The notes under the pieces: generated by a model | What the model was told of the DNA's origin: nothing | Database searches by the model: none | What the model saw: only the letters and a program-made list of their open reading frames with translations | Program-made: the position numbers and the translations under genes | Origin: Fidelibacterota bacterium UBA6817 | GTDB lineage: Bacteria; Fidelibacterota; Fidelibacteria; Fidelibacterales; Fidelibacteraceae | Reading direction: 5' to 3' | Length of the DNA: 57,059 nt | NCBI GenBank assembly: GCA_002452555.1 | Contig: DKER01000038.1 | Coordinates: forward strand, 1-57,059 | Part shown: positions 17,434-27,225 of the stretch, piece after piece | Numbering within the stretch: position 1 is the first letter of the stretch | How the letters are laid out: every line of letters begins with the position of its first letter

Positions 17434-19111
17434 ACAGAGGATTTACCTGAACCTTATATGTTTCGTAGAGCTTTTTAAACGAATCCTGCCTTGCAGACTT
17501 CATTCTCTCTTCAAGAATATGGTTTCTTACCTGGTTTTTAACAAGGTCAAAAGCAATGGGCGTTTCGGGAATTATTTCTATAAGATTGACAATGGAAAAC
17601 TGGTTTTTTTCGACCTTAACGGGCCTGCCGGTTTCTCCCGGCGCCAGCGTAAAAGCATGTTTACCCATTGCGCCAAACTGCCCCTTTTGAAAAGGCGTTA
17701 AAAGGCCTTTATTTCGCTTTCCAATGGGCCGTTCCGTGTATTTTTCTGCCATGTCTGCAAACGAACTGCCTTTTTGCAGTTTTTCGAATATTTCTTCGGC
17801 AAGGAGACTGTCTGATACAAGTATTTCCTGAACCCGCACTTTTTCAGGCGTCATGTATTTTTCTTTATTTCTCACATAGTAGCGGGCTATTTCATCGTCT
17901 GTCGGTTCAAGCCCTTCATAAACAACAACACTGGTGTAGTAGGCATGAGATGTTCTCATGACATATCGTCTTTTCTCCTGCTGAAAACTGTCTGATTTTT
18001 TATAATCGAGTTTTGCACCTTCACGAACCAGGAGGTCAAGCATGTGGTTATCCTTTATAAATGCATTAAGATCGGCGGGAGAATTGAACTTGGGCACATC
18101 TTTTCTATCCATAAAAAATGCCATATAATCAATTACCCATTGTTTGTCAACCGTTGTTCCCGGATATTCCGCCAGTTTAAACGTGTCCGGCATAGCCAGC
18201 AAGGCTTGAAACACATCCGGCTTATTGCTGTTTGAATAAATGGAATCAAAAACAGTATAAAAGTCTTCAACGGCTGAAAGACGGATTGTTATAGGATTTG
18301 CCGTGGCCAAAGAATCAATATAGTATTTTTGACGCTCAATAAAGCGATCGTTCCAGGTTTTTCTGGCCAATATTTTCAGGCGATTTAATTCTTCCTCTTT
18401 CGATTTAACCATAACAGATCTTTCCTGTCGGGGATAAATGAGGTGATATCCATATTCGGTTTTAACCGGTCCGCTGACAAAAGAGGTTGGCGTAGCATAG
18501 AGGGCGCTGTCAAAAACGGCGATCATTTTTCCGGCAGATACCCATCCCAGATCTCCGCCCTGATCGCGGGTAGCAGGATCTTCAGAGTATTGCTTAGCCA
18601 ATGATTCAAAGTTGTTTTCATTAATTTGAGCCCTTATCCTTCGGGTCAGGCGCAAAGCCTCATCCTCTGTTCTGTCACTGCTGCTGTTATGAGCACCTTT
18701 GAAAGAGATAAGTATATGGGATGTAAGTTTTTCGGATTTCAGTCTGTTGTAAAGATTGTCATACACGTCAGGAGAAATAAGGTAATTAAAGACAGCTTTA
18801 TCAAACAACGCTTGGGCATCCTGCCGGGCTTCCCATGTTTTTATCTTATATTTCAACATAAAATCATCTAGACGATTGTTGTCTTCCAAATACAATTCCG
18901 ACAATTTTATTTTGATGTAAGTATCAATACGCTCTTTTAAAACATCGGCAGACAATCCCTGAACATATGAGGAAGAATAATAATCAGACAGATGGTCAAG
19001 CGTGTATCTTTTTCCGTCAATGTAAGCAATGGTGTTATCATCAAATTTTTTTGCACAGGAAGCAGCAAGTGTTAGAAACGTCAATAGAATCACACATAAT
19101 CGAAGCTTCAT
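17423..19111 (-). CDS. Parvulin-type peptidyl-prolyl isomerase lipoprotein, two PPIase segments
   Basis: A 562-residue lipoprotein with lipobox AASC (Cys19). A first parvulin domain begins near residue 129 (SHILISFKG, then QGGDLGWVSAGKM and EYGYHLIYPRQ). A second begins near 423 (RVQEILVSDSLLAEEI, then GKRNKGLLTPFQKGQ). Between them lies a long helical section, giving a PpiD/PrsA-like layout without a transmembrane anchor. A GAGGTGA site sits a few bases before the ATG. It is the first gene of the three-gene exported-foldase cassette that ends with the surA-like gene, and mfd precedes it by 13 bases. Confidence 0.9.
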   Translation of the reverse strand: MKLRLCVILLTFLTLAASCAKKFDDNTIAYIDGKRYTLDHLSDYYSSSYVQGLSADVLKERIDTYIKIKLSELYLEDNNRLDDFMLKYKIKTWEARQDAQALFDKAVFNYLISPDVYDNLYNRLKSEKLTSHILISFKGAHNSSSDRTEDEALRLTRRIRAQINENNFESLAKQYSEDPATRDQGGDLGWVSAGKMIAVFDSALYATPTSFVSGPVKTEYGYHLIYPRQERSVMVKSKEEELNRLKILARKTWNDRFIERQKYYIDSLATANPITIRLSAVEDFYTVFDSIYSNSNKPDVFQALLAMPDTFKLAEYPGTTVDKQWVIDYMAFFMDRKDVPKFNSPADLNAFIKDNHMLDLLVREGAKLDYKKSDSFQQEKRRYVMRTSHAYYTSVVVYEGLEPTDDEIARYYVRNKEKYMTPEKVRVQEILVSDSLLAEEIFEKLQKGSSFADMAEKYTERPIGKRNKGLLTPFQKGQFGAMGKHAFTLAPGETGRPVKVEKNQFSIVNLIEIIPETPIAFDLVKNQVRNHILEERMKSARQDSFKKLYETYKVQVNPLYEI

Positions 19112-19124
19112 AAGTTCACCTCAT

Positions 19125-22100
19125 TTAAAAGTCTAATTTATTTTCACTCTTTATCGTTTCCAACAGCAATTTAAGTCTTTCCGTTTCATCACCATTATCA
19201 ATGTGAATAACGATAGAAAAGTTCCCTTTTGTCTTAATAGAATATTCAACTTGTTTGTTGTTTAATGAACGGATAATGCACAAAGCATGCTTTTTTAAAT
19301 CTTGTTCGTTAAGGGAAAGGTCAAAAACCAGAATAACAGTCTTGTTTTTTTCTTCAATGCGGGAAATTCTCATAAGCTCAGCAACCAGAAAGAGACGGCG
19401 AAGAAGAAGAAGGTTTTCTGTTTCCTTTGGAATTGCACCAAAGCGGTCAACAATCTCGTGATGAATATAGGAAAGAGTTTCATTATCATTTGCGGCAGCG
19501 ACAGCTTGGTATAATTCTAGGCGCGAAGCACCGGAAGAAACCAGATCCTCCGGAATAAAGGCCTTATAAGGCAACATGATTTCAGGTTTGATTTTATCAC
19601 GATGTGTTTTGCTTGTTCTTCGTTCAACTTCATCCGTTAATAGCTTTAGAAAATAACTGAATCCCACCTGGTCTATGTGTCCGCTTTGTTCCGTTCCAAA
19701 CAGATTTCCGGCCCCGCGCAGCTCCAAATCTCTCATAGCGATATGATAACCGGACCCCAGATCCGTATAATATTCCAAAGCCTTGAGCCGTTGCATTGCC
19801 CCCGGGTTTATATGGCGGTTTCTGGGAATTACAAGGTATGCATAGGCTTTTCTGAAGGAACGACCTACCCTGCCCCTGATTTGATAAAGCTGCGACAAGC
19901 CGAATTGGTGGGCATTCATAACGATGAGAGTATTTGCGTTGGGTATATCAATCCCAGACTCAATAATCGTTGTGCTGATCAAAATATCAAATTTATGGTG
20001 GAGGAAGTCGAGCAAGTGTTTTTCCAGGGTTTTTCCGGGAAGCTGGCCGTGTGCAAAGCGAACCGATGATTCGGGTATCATTTCTTGAATGTTTGTTGTT
20101 AAAGACGAGAGTTCATTGATGTTGTTGTTGACAATCAAAACCTGACCGCCGCGCCTGAGTTCATCCCGAATCGTCTGACTGATGAGAGAACTTTCCCAGT
20201 GAATTATTTTTGTATAGATTGGAACCCGCTCTTTTGGAGGCGTGTCAATACGAGTCACATCTCTTAACCCTGTCAAAGAAAGCTGAAGCGTTCGCGGTAT
20301 GGGGGTTGCGCTTAGCGTCAATACATCAACATTGGTTCTCAAGGATTGAATTTTTTCTTTGTGTCTAACGCCAAATCGTTGTTCCTCGTCAATAATAAGA
20401 AGTCCTAAGTTCTTAAAAAACAAATGATTAGAAAGTATTCTGTGTGTTCCGATCAACACATCAATTTTTCCGTTAACCAGATCTTCACAGATTTGTTTAA
20501 AAACACCGGGAGATTGAAAACGATTCAAAATTTCAACATTAACGCCAAAAATGGAAAGTCTTTCGCGAAATGTTTCGAAATGTTGTATTGAAAGAATCGT
20601 TGTCGGCACAAGGACAGCAACCTGACAGCCGGAGATAACCGCTCTGAAAGCCGCTCTAACGGCAACTTCTGTTTTGCCAAAGCCCACATCGCCACAGATC
20701 AGGCGATCCATAATAAGCGGCCGGGCCATGTCAGATTTAACAGTCTCAATGGCCATCAATTGATCTTTTGTTTCCTGCCAGGGAAAGGAAAGCTCCAATT
20801 CTCTTTCAGAAGCAGCTTCTCCTTCAAGGGCAATGCCTTTTTTTGCCGCCCGAAGCCGATAAAGATTTACCAATTCATCTGTAATATCTTCTATAGCCCG
20901 TTTAACGCGTTTATGTTTTAATTCCCAGGCCTTGCCTTTAAGAGAGTCTGCCTTAACCGGCTGAATTCTTTCCGCGGAAAAGCGATATATTTTATCAATA
21001 TGGCGAACCGGCACATACACTTTATCTTCATTAGCATATTCTATGATGAGTTGTTCATCGCCGTCAGCAAAACGGGTTCCCAGAAAGAATCCCACACCGT
21101 AATCCATATGAACAACGGCATCACCGTATTTAATGGCATCCTGTTTGTAGATTCGTTCAACATCGGGGATAAAGGGAGTATCCGGGTTAAATAGATGTTC
21201 ACGTTGAAAGAAGAAATAATCACTGACAAAAGCTGTTTGAATATCACCTAAAACAAAGGCGTTTTGAAGAGAGCCCTTGATATAATAACAGTTCGTAGAA
21301 TCTTTTAATAAGCCCTGAAGCTGGTCCAGCAGCATTCTATTTTGCCAGAAGACACAAACGGTATTGAAATTATGAACGAATGATAGCATGGAATCTTTTC
21401 TTGATTCTTTAACGGAAAAGGGAGGCAGGTCTAAAATGCGGAACGAATCATTTACAGATTCCTGCTTAAAGAAAAGGCAATAATGGGAAGAATCCGGAAG
21501 AGATTGGCCGCTGCTATCAATCAGAAGCGTATTATTCGGCAACAAGTCAATAAAGGGAACGCGCGATTTAAAAGAAGATGATGAGGGGAATAGAATAAAC
21601 GAATCGGTTTCGTCAACAGAGAGTTGCGTATCCGGGTGAAAAGAGCGAATAGATTCGAGCGAATTGCCAAAAAATTCTAGTCTGAACGGAAGGGGTGACC
21701 CGAACGGGTAGATATCAAGAATACCGCCACGGACGCAGAAATTCCCGGCAAACTCTACCAGTTCAACACGTTTGTAGCCATATTCGGCAAAACGGGCAAT
21801 AAGCCAATCAAATGTATATTCACGGTTCTTTTCAAGGGTTAAAAGGGTTTTATTTGTCCCAAATGGATTTTGAACGACATGAGGCAGGATGGATTTTGAC
21901 GTCACAATAAAAGACAATTTATTCTTCCGGAGCAATTCGGTCAGGCGGGCAAAATGATTTTCAAATCGTGTAAAATTGAACAACTCTGTTTTATGGTCAA
22001 AAAACGGAAGCCACGACACAGACTCTTCATTATTGAAACTTATTAGATTTTCAAAGGCCTGTTCTGAGGTCCTTTCTTTGTCAAACAGCAGGACAGGGAA

Positions 22101-22250
22101 AAAACCATTCCGGGAAAGAACGGTTGCCAGCAGTGAAATAAAACCGGGAGACATTTCTGAAAGCGTCTGGGATTTATCTCGTTTAAGTCCGGCCAAAAGA
22201 TTGACAAAAGCAGCAGATTCGGCGATTTTGTTTAGTATCTGTTCAATCAT
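19125..22250 (-). CDS. mfd: Transcription-repair coupling factor
   Basis: A 1041-residue Mfd, somewhat shorter than E. coli (1148). It removes stalled RNA polymerase from DNA lesions and recruits UvrA. The order is: UvrB-like N-terminal module (about 1-340, with FCVRGGILDIYPFGSPLPFRLE at 171-192), RNA-polymerase-interacting domain (about 375-445, VVHMDYGVGFFLGTR, EYANEDKVYVPV), then a RecG-like motor with Walker A GDVGFGKTE (520-528), the DEEQ box in DEEQRFGV, TATPIPRTLQLSLTGLRD, and QIRGRVGR. The C-terminal TRCF domain closes the protein. No Shine-Dalgarno is possible, because the 16 bases before the ATG are exactly a parS palindrome. Confidence 0.97.
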   Translation of the reverse strand: MIEQILNKIAESAAFVNLLAGLKRDKSQTLSEMSPGFISLLATVLSRNGFFPVLLFDKERTSEQAFENLISFNNEESVSWLPFFDHKTELFNFTRFENHFARLTELLRKNKLSFIVTSKSILPHVVQNPFGTNKTLLTLEKNREYTFDWLIARFAEYGYKRVELVEFAGNFCVRGGILDIYPFGSPLPFRLEFFGNSLESIRSFHPDTQLSVDETDSFILFPSSSSFKSRVPFIDLLPNNTLLIDSSGQSLPDSSHYCLFFKQESVNDSFRILDLPPFSVKESRKDSMLSFVHNFNTVCVFWQNRMLLDQLQGLLKDSTNCYYIKGSLQNAFVLGDIQTAFVSDYFFFQREHLFNPDTPFIPDVERIYKQDAIKYGDAVVHMDYGVGFFLGTRFADGDEQLIIEYANEDKVYVPVRHIDKIYRFSAERIQPVKADSLKGKAWELKHKRVKRAIEDITDELVNLYRLRAAKKGIALEGEAASERELELSFPWQETKDQLMAIETVKSDMARPLIMDRLICGDVGFGKTEVAVRAAFRAVISGCQVAVLVPTTILSIQHFETFRERLSIFGVNVEILNRFQSPGVFKQICEDLVNGKIDVLIGTHRILSNHLFFKNLGLLIIDEEQRFGVRHKEKIQSLRTNVDVLTLSATPIPRTLQLSLTGLRDVTRIDTPPKERVPIYTKIIHWESSLISQTIRDELRRGGQVLIVNNNINELSSLTTNIQEMIPESSVRFAHGQLPGKTLEKHLLDFLHHKFDILISTTIIESGIDIPNANTLIVMNAHQFGLSQLYQIRGRVGRSFRKAYAYLVIPRNRHINPGAMQRLKALEYYTDLGSGYHIAMRDLELRGAGNLFGTEQSGHIDQVGFSYFLKLLTDEVERRTSKTHRDKIKPEIMLPYKAFIPEDLVSSGASRLELYQAVAAANDNETLSYIHHEIVDRFGAIPKETENLLLLRRLFLVAELMRISRIEEKNKTVILVFDLSLNEQDLKKHALCIIRSLNNKQVEYSIKTKGNFSIVIHIDNGDETERLKLLLETIKSENKLDF

Positions 22251-22266
22251 GGTTTCACGTGAAACG
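22251..22266. promoter_or_regulatory. parS-like ParB-binding palindrome between mnmG and mfd
   Basis: GGTTTCACGTGAAACG matches 14 of 16 bases of the parS consensus TGTTTCACGTGAAACA, with only the outermost pair changed. The core GTTTCACGTGAAAC is an intact 14-bp palindrome. It fills the whole gap between the mnmG stop (22267) and the mfd ATG (22250), and lies about 6 kb from the putative oriC. Confidence 0.85.
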
Positions 22267-24114
22267 TTATTTCATGTAGATCAGGAGAATTTGAATATCC
22301 GACGGAGAAACACCCCGAATTCGGCTTGCTTGTCCCAGCGTTTCCGGCCGGAAACGCTTCAACTTCTCACGTCCTTCGTTGGACAATGACTTAATTGTAT
22401 CGTAATTAAGTGTGTCGGGAATGGCTTGGTCTTCCAGAGAGGCCATTTTGTTGATCATTATTTCCTGACGGTGAATATAACCCTCATATAATGTTTCAAT
22501 GAAAGCCTGGTCTAGGCTGTGAAAAAGATAATTTTGAAAGATTTTCTGATGCAAATCAGGCATGTGATTTTCGCTTAATATTTGTTTTTTTATAGCCTGT
22601 GAATATTTTTGTGAGGCAGGAATGTCGATGTTTAACGCATTGTCTTTATGTAGTGTTTCATTGTTAAAATAGTTGCGTATATCATGTTTTTCGTCTCGTG
22701 ACCGAAAAAAGAGATCGGTCATTTCCTGCGATTGAATGCCGATTTGTCGTGAAATTTCGCATAAACGGTGATCTGCATTGTCAGAACGCAGGATCAGGCG
22801 ATATTCTGCCAGACTGGTGAACATTCGGTAGGGCTCATCCGTTTCTTTGGTTATAAGATCATCGATCAGAACGCCAATATAAGCGTGAGAACGTTTTAGA
22901 ATAATCGGTTCCTGTTCGTTTAAAGAACGAACCGCATTAACGGCAGCCACAAACCCTTGAACCGCAGCTTCTTCGTAGCCGCTTGTTCCGTTTATCTGAC
23001 CAGCAAAATAGAGCCCGGACACATCCTTGCTTTCCAGAGAGTGATGCAGTTGATATGAAGGGAAATAGTCATATTCAATTGCATAGCCGGGCTTGATTAT
23101 TTCTGCCCTTTCCAGGCCAGAGATTGCCCGAAGAGCTTTAATTTGTATGTCAACGGGTAAGGAAGAACTGAAGCCGTTAATATACCACTGTTCAGAGCCC
23201 TCCCATTCCGGTTCCAGAAAAATCTGGTGTGTCGGCTTATCCGAAAAACGAACAATCTTATCCTCAATAGACGGGCAATAACGAGGACCGGTTCCGTGAA
23301 TCTCTCCAGAATACAGGGGAGAACGATGAAGGGCGTTTTTAATTATTTCATGCGTTTGTTCGGTTGTATGGGTAAGATAGCAGGGGATATCCTTTGGATT
23401 GAAAAGCTGTGTAGAGAAGGAAAAGGGTTCAGGTTCAGGATCTCCGTATAAGGGAGTCATTTTAGAAAAATTTATAGAACGACGGGTAATTCGTGAAGGA
23501 GTTCCGGTTTTAAGGCGCTTTACACAAAACCCCATGGTTTTCAAACTGTTGCTGATCCCCGTGGATGGAAGTTCCCCATAGCGCCCGGAACCGATTTGCA
23601 CCGGACCGATATGAATGAGTCCGTTTAGAAAGGTTCCGTTGGTTAAGATAATTTTTTCTCCCCTAATCAAAGAACCGTCTTTTAGGTATAGCCCCGTAAC
23701 CCTGTAGGATTGGATAGAAATACAGAAACCTTCGCCTTCAATAATATCAAGATTTGGCGAGCCAAGAATGATTTGTTGCATATAATTGGAATATGCCCTT
23801 TTATCTGCCTGGGCCCGGGGGGACCACACGGCACGACCCTTTGAACGGTTCAACATCTTAAACTGAATACCCGTTTTATCGATGGCCTTTCCCATTTCAC
23901 CGCCTAAAACATCCAGCTCACGGACCAGGTGTCCTTTTGCCAACCCGCCGATTGACGGATTACAACTCATGCGGGCAATGCTTTGTATGGATAATGTTAT
24001 TAAAGCGGTTGATTTTCCGAGACGTGCCGCAGCAAGTGCTGCTTCAACACCGGCATGGCCGCCGCCCACAACAATAATATCGTATATGCCATTCTGTTGT
24101 TTCACGTGAAACAC
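22267..24114 (-). CDS. mnmG: tRNA uridine-5-carboxymethylaminomethyl(34) synthesis enzyme MnmG
   Basis: A 615-residue FAD-dependent enzyme that with MnmE modifies U34 in tRNAs reading two-codon boxes. The N-terminal dinucleotide-binding fold is YDIIVVGGGHAGVEAALAAAR (about 11-31), followed by SCNPSIGGLAKGHLVRE, TGTFLNGLIHIG, GTGPRYCPSIEDKIVRF and YFAGQINGTSGYEEA, all family hallmarks. The chosen start is GTG at 24114-24112, three bases after the mnmE stop. The first codons (MFHVKQ) are written by a perfect parS site. An N-terminal MFHVK is the usual sign of a parS overlapping a start. The upstream Shine-Dalgarno is weak. Confidence 0.97.
   Translation of the reverse strand: MFHVKQQNGIYDIIVVGGGHAGVEAALAAARLGKSTALITLSIQSIARMSCNPSIGGLAKGHLVRELDVLGGEMGKAIDKTGIQFKMLNRSKGRAVWSPRAQADKRAYSNYMQQIILGSPNLDIIEGEGFCISIQSYRVTGLYLKDGSLIRGEKIILTNGTFLNGLIHIGPVQIGSGRYGELPSTGISNSLKTMGFCVKRLKTGTPSRITRRSINFSKMTPLYGDPEPEPFSFSTQLFNPKDIPCYLTHTTEQTHEIIKNALHRSPLYSGEIHGTGPRYCPSIEDKIVRFSDKPTHQIFLEPEWEGSEQWYINGFSSSLPVDIQIKALRAISGLERAEIIKPGYAIEYDYFPSYQLHHSLESKDVSGLYFAGQINGTSGYEEAAVQGFVAAVNAVRSLNEQEPIILKRSHAYIGVLIDDLITKETDEPYRMFTSLAEYRLILRSDNADHRLCEISRQIGIQSQEMTDLFFRSRDEKHDIRNYFNNETLHKDNALNIDIPASQKYSQAIKKQILSENHMPDLHQKIFQNYLFHSLDQAFIETLYEGYIHRQEIMINKMASLEDQAIPDTLNYDTIKSLSNEGREKLKRFRPETLGQASRIRGVSPSDIQILLIYMK
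24098..24113. promoter_or_regulatory. Perfect parS site over the mnmG start
   Basis: TGTTTCACGTGAAACA is an exact 16-bp match to the classic chromosomal parS, the nucleation site for ParB in origin segregation. It covers all but one base of the mnmG start codon and codons 2-6. It lies about 4 kb from the putative oriC, as expected, since parS sites cluster near origins. Confidence 0.95.
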
Positions 24115-24117
24115 AAC

Positions 24118-25485
24118 CTATTTACCAACGCAGAATTGATCAAAGATATGATTTAAAATATCCATGGATGTTGTTTTTCCCGTTATGTCATCCAGGGATG
24201 AAATTGCTTCCCGGATATCATGAATAATAAATTCGGGAGACAAGTTGTTATTTAATGCTTTTTGGGCGGTTAAAAGAGCATTCCTGGCAGAAAGAAGATG
24301 GTTTTGGTGTCGTAAATGAGAGATTGCCAAGGACTCTGTATTTAACGCGTATGTTTTTTGAAGCGTTTTTAATACGGTTTCCATGAGTTCGCCAATATTG
24401 GACTCGTGTATTGCACAGATGGGGATTATGGGGATTTCAGGCGTTGAAAGAGAGCGGCAACTTCGTATTTCGTGCTGTGAAAGGAGATCGGTCTTGTTTA
24501 ATGCAATGATTGACGGCTTATCCTGCTGTTTTAAAAGGTAAAGCGCATGTTCGGTTTCTTCTTTATTTACAGTGACCATGAGCAATAAATCCGCGGATGA
24601 CATTAACTCATGGGTCTTCTTCAGGCCGGCAGTTTCCAGAATATCTTCTGTTTCTCTGAGGCCTGCCGTGTCAAATAAGCGAATTAAAACCCCGCCGTGA
24701 TTGATGCGCTCTTCTATATAATCACGGGTTGTGCCCGGGATATCGGATGTTATGACCCGCTCTTCGTGCAGTACTGCATTTAAAAGACTTGATTTTCCGG
24801 CATTTGGGCGCCCGACAATGGGAACGCGTGCACCTTCATGAAGTATTCGGCCGGTTTTATAGGATGATATCAGCGACGATATTTGTTTAAGCCCGGCCAG
24901 AACTCTTTTTTCTACATCTTTATGGCTTATTGTTTCAATATCCTGGTCAGAAAAATCCAGTCCTACCTCCAAAAGAGCGGCACTTTCGGTTAAAAGCTGC
25001 CGAATATGCATTAACTCCTTTGAAAGCCGGCCGCGCAATAGGGTTCGGGCCGATTGCAGGCCCGCTTCAGTTTGGGCATGAATCATATCTGCCACGGCTT
25101 CAGCCTGCGTCAGGTCCATTTTTCCGTTGATAAAAGCACGGCGCGTGAATTCTCCTGGAAGCGCCGGCCTTGCCCCAGCTATATATAAGCAGTTTAATAT
25201 TAATCCCGGTACGATTCGGCCCCCGTGACAAGATATTTCTATAAGATCTTCACCTGTATAAGAATGAGGCGCTTTAAAATATGTAATTACAGTTTCATCG
25301 ATTAAATCACCGCTTTTGGGATGAAGAAATGGCATGAAATGGGCCCTGTTCGGCTCCAAATCCTTTCTGGACAGGCAGGGTCTTATAATTGAGCAGGACT
25401 CCGGTCCGGAAAGTCGTACAACAGCAATCCCCCCCACCCCTTCAGGCGTTGAAAGAGCGGCAATTGTTCCTTCAAGGCTATACAT
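24118..25485 (-). CDS. mnmE: tRNA modification GTPase MnmE (TrmE)
   Basis: A 455-residue dimeric GTPase partner of MnmG. The N-terminal folate-binding domain opens with DTIAALSTPEG-like residues (GTIAALSTPEGVGGIAVVRLSG). The G domain has G1 GRPNAGKSS (225-233), G2 around SDIPGTTRD (247-255), G3 DTAGLRE, and G4 NKTD. The C-terminal FCVGK ends in the CxGK motif whose cysteine is conserved in the family. There is no Shine-Dalgarno, and the ATG follows the yidC stop after three bases, so translation is probably coupled. It belongs to the conserved rpmH-rnpA-yidD-yidC-mnmE-mnmG run. Confidence 0.98.
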   Translation of the reverse strand: MYSLEGTIAALSTPEGVGGIAVVRLSGPESCSIIRPCLSRKDLEPNRAHFMPFLHPKSGDLIDETVITYFKAPHSYTGEDLIEISCHGGRIVPGLILNCLYIAGARPALPGEFTRRAFINGKMDLTQAEAVADMIHAQTEAGLQSARTLLRGRLSKELMHIRQLLTESAALLEVGLDFSDQDIETISHKDVEKRVLAGLKQISSLISSYKTGRILHEGARVPIVGRPNAGKSSLLNAVLHEERVITSDIPGTTRDYIEERINHGGVLIRLFDTAGLRETEDILETAGLKKTHELMSSADLLLMVTVNKEETEHALYLLKQQDKPSIIALNKTDLLSQHEIRSCRSLSTPEIPIIPICAIHESNIGELMETVLKTLQKTYALNTESLAISHLRHQNHLLSARNALLTAQKALNNNLSPEFIIHDIREAISSLDDITGKTTSMDILNHIFDQFCVGK

Positions 25486-25488
25486 GTT

Positions 25489-27225
25489 TTATTTATTTTT
25501 CTGTTTTCCGGTTTTTTCTTTTTGAATCGAAAGCTTGGCGTGTACGGATGGGTTTATGAAATATTTTTGCTGTATTATTGTCAACAGATTAAACAATGTA
25601 TAATACAGGTTTAAACCAGAAGGAAAATTGTTAAAAATTAACAGAAAGAATATTGGCATAAACCACATCATCATTTTTTGTTGCTGGTTGGCCTGGGATG
25701 CCCCTGTCATTTTTTGCTGAAGAATCATGGTCAGAGCCATTATAATGGGAAGCACAGCCACGCTATTGCCATAGAGAGGGATGGAAAAAGGAAGAGTGAA
25801 TATGAAATCAGGACTGCTTAAATCTTTAATCCACCAGACAAAGGAGGCGCCGCGCAACTCGATGGTTGTTCTAAACACAATGAATAATGCATATAAAAGC
25901 GGCATCTGAAGAACCATCGGTAAACAGCCGCCCAAAGGATTGACACCATATTCTTTGTACAGTTTCATGGTTTCCTGGTTTAAAGCCTGGGGATTCTTGG
26001 AATGCTTTTCTCTCAGTTCGGTCATTAATGGCTGAAGTTCCTGCATTTTTTTCATGGATTCATAGCTCTTGTGCGTCAAGGGATAGAGTATCAGTTTGAT
26101 TAAAAAAGAAAATATCAGCAGAACAACACCGTAATTTGAAATAAACCCTCTCATAAATTTCAATAGGCGAAGAATGCCGATGGAGATGGGTTTTATGAGT
26201 CTCCAGCCCCAGTTCATAACATGTTCATGACCGTATCCGAGATTTGCCAGATATTCTTCATCCAGCGGAGCCACTATGATACGGAATGAATCTTCATGAA
26301 TGTGTTCTGAAGGTAAACGCATAAACAAGCTTGCATTAAAAAATCGATCTGTCTTGGTTTTCCATCCTTCGATATCAGTGCGCAATCCGTCTTTGGACGT
26401 GGCCACGACAGAAGCAAGAAAATATTTTGATCGAACAGCAATCCACCGGGCATCGCCATCTGTCCGAATAGATTGCGGTTTGTCTTTAAGCTGTAAATTG
26501 ATTTGTTCGGATCCAACCTTGCTATATACGTAGGAATAATTGAGGTCATCCTGAATATTCCGCTCGGAAAAATCAAATCCGTCGTACCAGTTAATGGTAT
26601 ATGTCATGTCCGGAACAAGATTTTGGAAATTTTTCAGGGTTACATGAAGGTCAAAGATATAACCCTCGGGGTAAAGAGTAAAAGCCCGTTCTATAACCTT
26701 ATCATCTTCTGTTTTCAGGGTAAGCAAGAACTCTAGCGGAGCAGAGATCGTTACAGTATCCAGGTTGCTGTATTTTTCAAAAAGATCGCTGTAAAAGGGA
26801 ATCTCATTGAAAGAAAGGTTTTCATGGGAAGTGATCGGGAATTCCAGGCCCAGATTCCCTGATGCATCGTCTTTTAAAAGCCGAACATATTTATCGTTAT
26901 ATGTAGTATAGTCTTTAAAACGGAATTGTGTAATTGTGCCTCCGCCAAGATTTGAAAGGGTTAGGAAAAAGGATTTTGTAGAGAAAACGAGCTTCTTTTC
27001 TTCTCCGCTTAGAGTTGGGGTAAGCGTTTTTTCTGTCATCGGCGGTATATAAACGGGTGTTTCGGTGCTGCGTTCCGATCCGGCCAGTTCAGTTGACGAA
27101 GTGCCGGTTTGTCGGCGTTCGGCCGGGAGAGGTTCTTTTTCTAAATATTGTTTTTGATAATAGGGCATGAAGATCATAATCAATGCGATAAGGAAAAAAG
27201 CAATGAGGGTATTTTTATCAAACAT
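25489..27225 (-). CDS. yidC: Membrane protein insertase YidC
   Basis: A 578-residue inner-membrane insertase of the Gram-negative type: an N-terminal transmembrane segment (FDKNTLIAFFLIALIMIFMPYY), a large periplasmic beta-sandwich domain (about residues 40-340), and the conserved five-helix core with YGVVLLIFSFLIKLILYPLT, GGCLPMVLQMPLLYALF and FPSGLNLYYTLFNLLTIIQQ. The C-terminus is basic. The frame opens further upstream at 27255, but an AAGGAG site seven bases before the ATG at 27225 decides the start. It overlaps the yidD end by 8 bases. The presence of the periplasmic domain supports a diderm host. Confidence 0.97.
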   Translation of the reverse strand: MFDKNTLIAFFLIALIMIFMPYYQKQYLEKEPLPAERRQTGTSSTELAGSERSTETPVYIPPMTEKTLTPTLSGEEKKLVFSTKSFFLTLSNLGGGTITQFRFKDYTTYNDKYVRLLKDDASGNLGLEFPITSHENLSFNEIPFYSDLFEKYSNLDTVTISAPLEFLLTLKTEDDKVIERAFTLYPEGYIFDLHVTLKNFQNLVPDMTYTINWYDGFDFSERNIQDDLNYSYVYSKVGSEQINLQLKDKPQSIRTDGDARWIAVRSKYFLASVVATSKDGLRTDIEGWKTKTDRFFNASLFMRLPSEHIHEDSFRIIVAPLDEEYLANLGYGHEHVMNWGWRLIKPISIGILRLLKFMRGFISNYGVVLLIFSFLIKLILYPLTHKSYESMKKMQELQPLMTELREKHSKNPQALNQETMKLYKEYGVNPLGGCLPMVLQMPLLYALFIVFRTTIELRGASFVWWIKDLSSPDFIFTLPFSIPLYGNSVAVLPIIMALTMILQQKMTGASQANQQQKMMMWFMPIFFLLIFNNFPSGLNLYYTLFNLLTIIQQKYFINPSVHAKLSIQKEKTGKQKNK

